Assembly: GCA_963921425.1 (NCBI GenBank)
Contig: OY992833.1
Location: 20,111,454-20,175,453, forward strand
Origin: Dryas octopetala
Lineage: Eukaryota; Streptophyta; Magnoliopsida; Rosales; Rosaceae
Length of the DNA stretch: 64,000 nucleotides
Direction: 5' to 3'
Of the stretch, positions 11,234 to 21,408 are shown piece by piece; position 1 is the first letter of the stretch, and the number at the start of each line of letters is the position of its first letter. The notes under the pieces were generated by a model. That model had not been told where the DNA came from, ran no database searches, and worked only from the letters and a program-made list of their open reading frames with translations. The translations under genes and the position numbers were made by a program.

Positions 11234-12929
11234 TCATGTAGTTTTTGCTTTGGGAGCTCTTTTCCTGGGCTGTCTCTTTGGCATGGATGTCTTCATGGCT
11301 ATGAAAAAGAGCAGAGCCCCAAAGAATGCCAAATTCTGCAAAACAGAACAAGGAAATCATTAACAATAATTTTGAAACTTTTTCTTAGTGTTTTAAACTT
11401 ACATAGCATCCCTCTTTAAACCTTTCCTACTGTCTAAGGAAACTGTACTTTGGTACCACTATCATTTTCTAACCATATCAGATTTGTTCAAATCAGACAT
11501 TCGTCATTAGCAAAGCATGCACAAGACGTCAATGTCTACCAATTAAATTACATTTTCATCCCTATATTTTTGCCTCGATTCCATTTTAAAACATGAAGTT
11601 TGACGTCAATTCCGTTTTAAAACATGAAGTTTGACCTCGATTCCGTTTTATTGAGTGGCTATGAATTCCAGTCTACAAATTTGACGGAATATCTAACTTG
11701 ACAGAGTTTGACACGTTAAGAAAATTATAACTGCACTTTTGTTGAGTTCTATAAAATAGGGATCAAAACCAAATTTGCACTAAACTACATAGATTAAAAA
11801 TTTAGAAGTGTAACTTAGCAACAAAACAAAAGGTGTGAGAGAGGAAGGAATCTTGATTGCTAACCTCCGTAAACTTCAGGAAAAGTTGATTAAATTCTTT
11901 CTTCTCAGGATCATAGTTGTAGAAGTCATACAATATAGGAGTGGCAATGGCCTGATGCAGAAGCTGCACAAACACGAAACGGGACACATGTTTTAGCGGC
12001 TATATTGATCTACCGCTACAAAACAAGAACTAGGTCAGATTACAAACCAGCAGATACGCTCCAAAAGATGAGCCAAAGACGAAGAGAAGACCCCCAACAC
12101 CCTTCAACACTATTGCGGCCGCCACTAAATGTTTAATCTGCCAATGACAAGTACAAAAGTCACTTGTGTGTTGTGTGCAAAACCAACTACAAATGTATCC
12201 TGATAACAAGTAAATTGATTCATTTCTCACTTCAACTTGTTTGGGCACTTGAAGACCAGTATGATTTGACAGATGATTCGAGAAAACATCAAATTTCGGA
12301 CTCAAAGACTTGGCTGCGGGACCCCCATCCACACCAAATTCATTGAACCTATAAATAGAAACAAATGTGAACTGTCTCATCAAAATCAAGCATCATACAA
12401 CACCGCCTAACCTAAATTCACATTCTGACAACATAACATTTCACACCAAATTATGATCTCACAAAGTGTACTTGCAAGAAATTAAAATATGCATAAATCA
12501 ACTCATGTTACAGCTCTTGTTCTTCAATTTACTTAGATCTAACTATGCATGGATCACCAAAAAGAACAAGTCATCTTCAAGCACTAAGGCTGTTAAAAAT
12601 ACCCACAAACTTGATTTTTTGTCATTAACTCTTAAAAAGCTAGCATTAAATTACAACAAAAAACATGCCTAAAATGGAGTGAGTTCCATACTTCCATAGT
12701 TCCATGCATGCACACCATGCAAGATTACAGAAAGAAAATCATGCATCATGAACTAAAACTCCATTTAGATTTGCCCAATTCAAACCTCAAGTTTAAATAA
12801 TTTTTTAAAAAATATATTAATAATATTTAAAAAACAAAGACAGACGCAGATCTGGGCTTACTCTTGCCAAGCGGAGAGGACGAAGACAGAGGCGAATAAA
12901 AGTCTTCCAACGAACGAAACGAAGGCCAT
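11234..12929 (-). CDS. HR-like lesion-inducer membrane protein (copy 1)
   Basis: Five exons, in reading order 12929-12862, 12348-12231, 12137-12048, 11963-11865 and 11335-11234, give 158 aa starting MAFVSFVGRLLFASVFVLSAWQ. This is the plant HR_lesion family (PF05514), small multi-pass membrane proteins named for a tobacco gene that triggers hypersensitive-like lesions when overexpressed. Hydrophobic segments lie at about residues 4-22, 66-100 and 126-142. The conserved FNEFGVDGGPAAKSL follows the first segment. The C-terminus is basic and ends in KAKTT, which fits a KxKxx ER-retrieval signal. Exon lengths 68/118/90/99/102 match copy 2 at 16316-18528 almost exactly, so the two are paralogs. 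The start is fixed by alignment with copy 2. Biochemical role is unknown. Confidence 0.9.
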
Positions 12930-13689
12930 GTCTGTACGAGGAGAGACCAAAACGACGACGCAGCAGGCAGAGGCGCGAGACTTTTGGGCCCGGCCGAGGG
13001 TCTCTCTCTAAATTTTCGATGCGAAACTTACTCGGACAGGGTGAGTGATAAGGGGAGCAGATCAAGAGAAAACGGCGTCGTAGATGCACCGGTTCGAAAT
13101 TTAAAAAGTTGGACGGTAGTTGGACGAGGATTTACAGCGCGCGCGGGAGTCTAATATTGGTTGTACTCGCTCTAATTTGGCGACATCTGGTATCGGGCGG
13201 CCTACACGTACATCAACCAATTCCATTGCTTGGGTGCTTGTATTGCAGGCCAAGGTGGCTTATGTGGCGGCTTTGAGAAGCGAGTGCGTGCATAATCTTA
13301 AGTCGACGAGTATTAAAGATTTTTTCTGCTTCTGGATTTTGATTTTCGGCTACAGAAATGTCCTTGTAGTCTTGTAGATGCGTTATTTTACACTAGTGCC
13401 CCTGTGCATCGGATGCGTGCATGTTCTTGCGTTTTTGAAATTTAATTTAAAGTGATGTGTTTGTCATGTGCCTTCTTCCTTTTTATTACCACTTGGATGT
13501 ATTGTTTTTCTTTTGGTTTGTGTTGAGTCTGCTGCCCAACAATTGAAAATATAGAAAATTAAACCACTTTTAATTGCTTTTTCTTGATTAAAAAATTCAC
13601 ACACTTCTCTTCCTCTTTCATAGTTTAGTTTCAACTTTCAAGTTAGGTACTTAAAGGAGTCTTAAAATGTTAGAAATCACTAAATTAAA
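12930..13689. other. Upstream spacer of lesion-inducer copy 1
   Basis: GC-richer sequence (about 12930-13260) directly upstream of copy 1, likely 5' leader and promoter, then AT-rich spacer. The open frames here are not supported by any recognisable motif. Confidence 0.4.
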
Positions 13690-14219
13690 GGTTTTTTTTT
13701 TTTATCACAAATGATTTTTCAATTTTCATCTAAATATGAATTTGATCCTTAAAGTGTATTTTCACTCAATGTGATTCTCCATTTTTTATACAGCACATCA
13801 ATGTTGTCTTTCCGTTGTAGTCAGTCTAAATTTTTGTAAAATATTGTCATATGCAGTACACGTGACCTTTTCATGAGAGGCAAAATGGTCTTTGCACTTC
13901 CCACAACAACCCAAAAAGACCTTACAATACAAGTTTATCCTTCAAAATATACTAAAATGATTAAAAATAAAATAATTAAAAAGCATAAGAAAAAAAACAT
14001 CCGAGTCTTAACACACCCTTTAAGACATTTTTACCCCCTAAAAAAGGTTTCGTGCAGCAGACGTGACCATTTTTTACGAAAATTGAATAGAAGTGCAACA
14101 TTAATGTGCGATGGTAAATATGGAGAACCTTATTGAGTGAAAATGTACTTTAAGAATCAAATTGATATTTTTGTCAAAAATAAGGGACCATTTGTGATAA
14201 AAAAAAAAAAAAAAAACCC
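13690..14219. mobile_element. MULE-type MITE with 9-bp target-site duplication
   Basis: 530-bp non-coding element. The ends are GGTTTTTTTT and AAAAAAAACCC. About 130 bp at each end form an imperfect inverted repeat containing the shared string TATCACAAATG near each end. It is flanked by the 9-bp direct repeat TAAATTAAA (13681-13689 and 14220-14228). The 9-bp duplication points to a Mutator-like transposase. There is no coding capacity. Confidence 0.75.
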
Positions 14220-14228
14220 TAAATTAAA

Positions 14229-16282
14229 TGATATTCAATGCATATACTAATAAGTAACAAACTTAATTATAACACTAAAGTGTATATAAATTTTTTTCTT
14301 TGACTTGGTGCATATTAATTTCTTTTATTACTGTATCGATTTTTCACATATAATAAAAATACATTTATATAACTAGCCTGTTAGCGTAGTCACAGTTGAC
14401 AATAATGTAAGTTAATAAACGCACCTATTGTGCATCCAAATACCCTAATTTTGACATTAAAAGTGGATGATATGAAATTCTTTACTTGGTGTAACCATGT
14501 TGGACCGTTTGATGTTCGGGCATTGTGATTTGGCCTTAATATAAAAAATAAAAAAAAATGACCCAGGAAAAAACTCTGCCATCCAATTATTTGAATAGAA
14601 ATGAAAGAATTGCCACATGGGACTGAATTATTTGTGACTTGGAAAGATGCAAAGCATTGGTAGATGGTTGATGGAGAGTGAAAACATTAAGAAATCAATT
14701 TGTAAAATTGTAGTTCTTCAAGTCAAGTTCATACTAAAGGCAATGAACAAGTCAGGGGCAGCCATTGCATTGCATGTTCCTAGCTATTGGCCGGATTATT
14801 CCATTTTTCAATTAAGCTAGGTTAGCCATCACGACTGACTTGAGAATATAATGTTTCTTTTCACGCTCCATATAATACCTGCCTTTTTTCTTTTTCTTTT
14901 TTTCTTCTTTTCTTTTTTATATACACAATCATGCCAACTGCATATCTAAATGCTCCCCACCTCTCAAGGACCTCATACAGCAAGTATGCAAGTACACGTG
15001 AATACAACTCAAATGAGTTAAATTATCAGTAAACATCGAGACAAATCAGATTGATGCTATTCAATACTATTTGCCTACTAGCCTCTTCCTTGATGATCAG
15101 TTTATTTTATATATCTTATTTCTCTTTAATTTTACGTACATTACTTTCTCACTTACACAAGAATTCGATTATTTCTTTTTCTCACTTAAAACCAAAATAA
15201 ATTTTCAAGAAAAATTTAATATATGTATAGGGAGGGCCAATTTGTACCCACACTTTTTACTTAGTGTACCCACTTAAATAAATTTTTCAATCACTTGACT
15301 CTTTTACCTTTATCTCTAGATTCTCTACCATTTAATTTTTTTTTTTTCAAGTTTAGGGGCTCTCTAGTTTTGACCTGCCGGCGACTCCTCCCCATGCTGG
15401 CCGGTGGCTTCCTATCCTCCCCCACCTTGGCCCTCTTTCTCCCATTTTTCTCTCTTTAGTTCTTTATTTCTTTACCTTACCAGATCGAGCACTAGGATGG
15501 TCAACCACCTCACTGTCCATCCTAGTGTTCTTTTAATGAAACTTCTCTCTCTTTATCCCTCTCTCACTCTCGGCAGCAAAAGAGGCCAACAACCTAGTTA
15601 TTTCCTAGTACGCTAATAAATTTTATATTTTAATTTAAACTTATATAAAAAACTGACTACAAAATAAATATAATTTATTTACTAATATTTACAAAATTAA
15701 ATTAGTAGACGTGAAGAACAGGTAATCTTAACCTATAGAGGGCGGGCCTTTCAAATGGGCGTTGAAAATTAATTTGTAATTGAGTATAATTATGATTCCT
15801 TATGTAATTATGATTAATTTGTATGCTTTTCTTATTCTTGTATACTTTCCTTATAGGAGTTGATAAAGAGAAATTTTTTATTGAACGAAAGCTAAAACAA
15901 AGATTTATTAACAAAGTTGAAGCAAATTACTAATTTCAATACAGAAATTTGATGTCCAAATGGAATCACTTCCTAGAGTTCTAGTTGTTAACTTCTTACC
16001 CCCCACCACTTGATAAGCGAAGAGAAGACAATTGACACGGGTTGGTAATTCGGTTTGGGTCGAAGTCCACGGCCTTTCCCAGTCATATTAAGATTAATTT
16101 TTTTCTTAAAAAAATAAAAATAAAAAACCGGAGTGGCTGTCCGAGTCCGTGTTTAAGTCTTAAACCCTTTTGGCTTTTGCACTGCATCTTTGAATTTGCT
16201 TTAAATAAAGACCCAACGATTTCCAAACCCCTCTCCCGTCGGCCAACCAGACCAAACGAACCCCATCGCTTTTTCTCTCAAT

Positions 16283-16313
<31 letters not shown>

Positions 16314-16315
16314 CA
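14229..16315. other. Intergenic region upstream of lesion-inducer copy 2
   Basis: AT-rich spacer between the two divergent paralogs, with no gene recognised. The stretch 15404-15616 is C/T-rich and open in one frame but has no family signature. A CT microsatellite at 16283-16307 lies in the presumed 5' leader, nine bases before the ATG at 16316. Confidence 0.45.
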
Positions 16316-18528
16316 ATGGGGTTCGTCTCTTTCCTCGGTCGCGTTCTCTTCGCTTCCATCTTCATCCTCTCCGCTTGGCAGGCGTAAGCTCTCTCTCTCA
16401 GATCTACACCTTCTCGCTCGATTTTACATGAACACTCTTCTTTGACTACAATTCTACCTGCTTACTATATCAGATTTGGTTTAGCCATATTCCTCCGATC
16501 TAGTTTATTTGACATATTTTTATATTTTTTGTTTGATTTTTTTTTTTCTTAGTTTTTGTCCCCTGTATTTTTGAATTTCTGATGCTTGTGTTATGATATG
16601 TTTGTATGTTATTAATTTGCATGTATGTGTTTGATTGTTGGAAGTGTGAGATTTCAAAGACTAGAAGCTTTTGCTTTCTAAAATAAGCATTGGAAATTTG
16701 AAGTTTTAGCTAGTTGTTGCTACTTCCTACTGGCTTTACTGTTGAGGTGGATTTACTGTTGTGAACTCAATGAGATCTTGTTATTAGGCTGAGTTTCCAA
16801 ACCCCTGCTGTTTCAATTAACCACGAGGCTTCAAAAGTAAGGTGCTTGAATGCAACCATCAAGATCTGATGGTCTTTTGAGTGTCTCACATCATCTGGGT
16901 TGAGAGCAACTTTTAAGTGAACTTTGATGACCTGTCACCCCCTTTTTTCTGACACATACTGAACTTATTTGCATATCTGTAAAGTGTAGTTGGCTATTAT
17001 TTGTCTGTTTGTTAGGGAACTTTGAATTTCAACGTACAACGATATGGGTTATGAACTTATGGTCTATTTAGAATATTTTGGTTACTTGTGAAGAATCTTT
17101 TTTTCTTAGTTGTTGATTTGCTTGAAGGGTAATTCGAAAGTTCTTTAATGTTAATGGTATGGTTGTCGGATCTAGTTTGCCAGTCTCGTTTGTTTGTTTT
17201 GGATGAAATATATATTTAGTGTGTAATAACACTTTGGGCAATAAATTTAATTTACAAATCCGGTTTCCATTTTTTTTTCTCTTTAGCAGTGGTAGTTATG
17301 TAAGTTTTAAATTTGTGCTTGCTCTCATTAGCTGGTATCCTTCCATGTTATCCTTCATGGCAAGAAGTATTTTTTCCTTTTTATTCTGATGTTGCATCGC
17401 TTGAGAAACTTTACTTAATTAGGCATTTCTTTTCTTTAATATAGTTGTACAAATCTTGAATTGGCTAACATTGATCCATCGTTGTGCTGGTTTTGCAATG
17501 CGAAAGCAGATAACAAAATGTTATAGTTCATTATTATAGTTTGTGACTCATTGTGGATGAGTTTTTTGTTTAAGTTTCAGCATCTTCTGGTGCTTTGCCT
17601 GTTTTTTCGCTATCCTTAAGCAAATGTTAGGTTATATGGATTGGCTCTGTAATATCTGTTTGTCTCCATTCCATCTTTCAGGAATTATGCATGATTTTGT
17701 TTGGCGTATTATATTGTAATAATCTGTTACACTTGTCTGGTATAATTAAACATTATGATTCCAAATGTTGATGTCACATCTATGTACTCAGGTTCAATGA
17801 ATTTGGTGTTGATGGTGGACCTGCTGCAAAGGAATTGGCTCCCAAATTTACTGTTTTCAAGGAAAATCTGTCTTCCAAACTGGGGGTTGCATTACCGCAT
17901 ATAGAAGTAAGCCTTTTTCTCACTTTCTATGCAGTTTCTTTCTTGGATTATCCGGTCATGTTGCTCATGCATAGTTTGGCTTTTGATATGGGAATCTCTT
18001 ATACAGGTTAGACATTTAGCTGCAGCTACAATAGCTCTAAAAGGGATCGGTGGCATTCTATTTGTACTTAGCAGTTCCTTTGGAGCTTCTCTCCTGGTTA
18101 GTATTTCTTTCTTCTGGGTTTTTTATCACTCGCTTTTGGAATGTAAAGAAGTTATGATTGAAATTGTGTTTCAGCTACTGGTCGCTCTATGTTCTTGAAA
18201 CATGCTAATTTCTTTTCTTTTTGTTGTAGCTTCTACACTTGGCAATTACCACTCCCCTTATCTATGATTTCTACAACTACAGTCCTGAAAATCCCAAGTT
18301 TGGTATACTCCTAAATGATTTCTTGCAGGTTGGTACACATACTTATTGCTTGATATGTTTTTCAATGTATATTTTTGTTCCATGTGAGTGGGAACTTAGT
18401 TTGTTGGGATTGTAATTTTTTTGCAGCACGCAGCACTTTTTGGTGCATTGCTTTTCTTCATTGGGATGAAGAACTCAATTCCAAAGAGGCAAATCAAAAA
18501 GAAGGCCCCAAAAACCAAAACTGGTTAG
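16316..18528 (+). CDS. HR-like lesion-inducer membrane protein (copy 2)
   Basis: Exons 16316-16383, 17792-17906, 18007-18096, 18230-18328 and 18427-18528 give 157 aa. The protein starts MGFVSFLGRVLFASIFILSAW and has FNEFGVDGGPAAKELAPKF, then a hydrophobic stretch at about residues 68-96, a DFYNYSPE motif and a last membrane segment at about 125-142. The tail is lysine-rich and ends KTKTG, a KxKxx-type ER-retrieval motif. Family PF05514, as copy 1. It is oriented head-to-head with copy 1 across about 3.4 kb. All splice sites are GT-AG. Intron 1 is long (1.4 kb), typical of a plant leader intron. The transcript leader carries a long CT tract. Function beyond the membrane location is not known. 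Confidence 0.92.
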
Positions 18529-19107
18529 AAGCATATCAAGGGAGCAATATATTTTCAAGAGGGTGTTTAAATTGTAGGGTCTCCAAGTGGCTACTGCTCA
18601 GCATCATTACAATTGTGGATTTCAATCTGCTTATCAATGTCTGTAATTTTTAGAATGTTCCTTTTTAGGATTCATTACTTTGATTATTCCCTGTTCCGGG
18701 TTGAGATATATTGTTACTTCAACAGATGAATGAGTTGCAGCCTATGTTTCTTTACACTTTAGTCATGAAACCTACTTTTACTGAATGAAATTAGGATTTT
18801 CATAATCAAAATTAAGCTGTTCTACTGTTGTTGACCCTTTAATTTACATTGCTTTTGGCTGGATTATGGATGTTCTGCTTGATAGAATTAGAGCATCCAA
18901 CCCAAAACCAATTGGCAATGAGTGGAGAGACCCAAGACTTATAAGCACATATGCTAAGCCTTAGTTTTCCGATGTGGGACATTACTCCACATTACTCTCA
19001 ACACGCCCCCGCACGTGTGGCGATATTTTGAGCCTTACACGTGAACAAATTGTATTGGGTGACGTGGGAGCACGTGTGGCCGTTGGGCCTTACACGCGGA
19101 TAACCAA

Positions 19108-19119
19108 GCTCTGATACCA
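19108..19119 (-). other. Primer-binding site (initiator tRNA-Met) of inner TRIM unit
   Basis: TGGTATCAGAGC on the minus strand directly next to the LTR end, the classical plant primer-binding site. An identical copy is at 19444-19455. Confidence 0.85.
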
Positions 19120-19443
19120 TGATAGAATTAGAGCATCCAACCCAAAACCAATTGGCAATGGGTGGAGAGACCCAAGATTTATAAGCACATATGCTAAGCT
19201 CTAGTTTTGATACCATGATAGAATTAGAACATCCAACCCAAAACCAATTGGCAATGGGTGGAGAGACCCAAGATTTATAAGCACATATGCTAAGCTCTAG
19301 TTTTCCGATGTGGGACATTGCTCCACATTACTCTCAACACGCCCCCGCACGTGTGGCGATATTTTGAGCCTTACACGTGAACAAATTATATTGGGTGACG
19401 TGGGAGCACGTGTGGCCGTTTGGCCTTACACGCGGATAACCTG

Positions 19444-19455
19444 GCTCTGATACCA
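19444..19455 (-). other. Primer-binding site (initiator tRNA-Met) of outer TRIM unit
   Basis: TGGTATCAGAGC on the minus strand, abutting the 5' LTR at 19456-19579. It fixes the orientation of the element. Confidence 0.88.
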
Positions 19456-19584
19456 TGATAGAATTAGAGCATCCAACCCAAAACCAATTGGCAATGAGTG
19501 GAGAGGCCCAAGACTTATAAGCACATATGCTAAGCCTTAGTTTTTCGATGTGGGACATTACTCCACATTACTCTCAACACTGCT

Positions 19585-20626
19585 GAGTTGTTAACTTTCA
19601 AAATGAATAAGGCTGACGGCTTTACCATTATCCCGGTTGCCTTATTCTGGTTGTTGAGTAGATCAACCGTATAGTAGTTGCGTGTTGAATCCTTTGGCGA
19701 ACTTGAATTAGGCTGAACATATCATAGTGATTGACTGATTGTCATGCCTGATTCAGTAAGAAGAGGAAAAGCAAGCTTGTGGTAGAACTTGAAAGCACTC
19801 TTTGGAGTTGTTTTTAGCCAGTGTTCTTTGCTAACTTCTTTGGCTAGTAGAAGTTAAAGCAGATGGGTGGTCTGCTCATTTGGGAATCAATAATCTTACA
19901 GCTAATAGCAGAAAAATGGACGATGCAAGGACTGGACAAAGTCTCTCCTTACCATATGAGCAGAGAGCAAACTGGGCCTAAGCTTGATTTTCAGAATTTG
20001 GTTTTGAAAATCTAACCAACAAACAATGTGACAGTAGTACCATGAAAAGTTTAAAAATTGTTTCATTTCCAACTTCCTCAATGGGCTGAAGGATAAATAT
20101 AAAGGCCATGGTACCAATCTTTGGCTATGCCACACTTTCTTAAGCAACTTCCTCAATACTTCATTTCCAACATTTGTTAAATGATTTCCTGTGGGGATTT
20201 GACTTCTACAAATTAAGAGGTTGATTTGATTTTCTCTTAATGTTACTGTAATAAATAATAATCAATTGTTACTCGATAAATTAGATCTTGCAAGGTGCTG
20301 ATTATATATATATGTATATATATTTTGTAAGTGGTGCTGATTGATATGGAACCGAATTATTTCGATATTTTTTAATTTAATTTGATTACCAAAATAAATA
20401 TAAAAAAAGATCAGTCAAAAATTCATCAATTTGTTTAATTGTTTCCACCAAAAAAGAAAAATTAATCAATTTTTCATAAGGTCCATTAATTTTAACTAGT
20501 AAATTTTAATAACTTTTTAGTTTAGGTACCAAAATTAAATAACATTTTAGATTAGGTACTAGTTGAAAAATCAAACAAAATAATAAAGTAAAAGGCATTA
20601 GAATTTATAAATATTACATCACATGT
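19585..20626. other. Spacer between TRIM and CACTA remnant
   Basis: No gene was recognised. The open frames on the minus strand at 19902-20156 have no motif. A TA-rich microsatellite lies near 20303-20323. Confidence 0.4.
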
Positions 20627-21000
20627 CACTACAATAAAAAAAATAAAAAAAATATTACATTAATTTATACTATATTGTATTAAAAAAAAAAAATCAATAC
20701 AGTCACAACTAAGTTATGACTGTCTTAGTAAATTGAAAGAGACAACCCACACCACTATACTATGTATTATTTTGAGTAAAAGTATAGTTTTGACCTCTAT
20801 TTATACTATATTGTAGTATAATTTTTTTAAAAACATTTCAATTAAGTCACAACTTAATTGTGACTGTCTCACAACTTAGGTGTGAGTCGTGTGACTGTCG
20901 TTCAGTCACAACTAAATTTGAAGTTATGAGTGTCGTACAATCATAACTAAATATGAAGTTGAAACTACATTAGCAAATTTTCAAAATAATATAAAAGTCT
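20627..21000. mobile_element. Possible CACTA transposon end with subterminal repeats
   Basis: Begins CACTACAATAAAAA, the typical end of En/Spm (CACTA) elements. It is followed by several related palindromic motifs of the type GTCACAACT...AGTTGTGAC (near 20703-20725, 20844-20870 and 20910-20945), which resemble subterminal transposase-binding repeats. The opposite end was not found before the ARP9 leader, so this is a fragment at best. Confidence 0.4.
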
Positions 21001-21408
21001 CAATGACAATTTTGTCAAAACCTTATAAATTTTAACTAACACCCATCATATGTAGGTTAAAGAACAAAAATGTCAAATGAAAAAGGTTTAAATCAAAGAG
21101 GCCAACATATTTGTGACATAATTTAAAAATTACATTTAAATTTGATAGTTCAATTGAAATATTATATAGTGTTCATGCTATATAAAAAAATTATTGAAAT
21201 TTAATATTTAATTCTAGTTTTCTATTTTCTATAAACCGAAAAAACACAGTATTTTCCACCAAAAGAGAAAAACACAGTACTACTTCAACGCCAATTACCG
21301 TTAAACACAGACTCCACAGACAGACTCCCGAAACACAAAAACAAGCAAATCAAGCAGTCGAGCGGCGATTTCAAGCTCAGTCTCGTTCTAGCACTCCTTG
21401 CGGTTCCC

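Larger units (their letters stand above)
18880..19579 (-). mobile_element. Compound TRIM retrotransposon with four LTR copies
   Basis: Read on the minus strand, a 124-bp LTR (TGTTGAGAG...CTATCA) is followed by TGGTATCAGAGC, the primer-binding site complementary to initiator tRNA-Met. A 116-bp internal region follows, ending in the purine tract GCGGGGGCG, then another LTR. Complete LTRs lie at 18880-19003, 19216-19339 and 19456-19579, and a truncated one (89 bp) at 19120-19208 followed by 7 bases of primer-binding-site sequence. Internal regions are 19004-19119 and 19340-19455. The whole unit is flanked by the 5-bp duplication CTGCT (18875-18879 and 19580-19584), so it inserted as one piece. 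There are no coding domains. It lies about 350 bases downstream of lesion-inducer copy 2. Confidence 0.92.

Noticed and set aside
12817-13089. Arginine-rich minus-strand open frame
   Set aside because: It overlaps exon 1 of lesion-inducer copy 1 in the wrong frame.
13120-13377. Plus-strand open frame of 85 aa upstream of lesion-inducer copy 1
   Set aside because: No recognisable motif. It lies in the likely promoter of copy 1.
18998-19558. Repeated open frames on the minus strand (SICAYKSW... repeats)
   Set aside because: They are translations of the non-coding TRIM LTR and internal regions.
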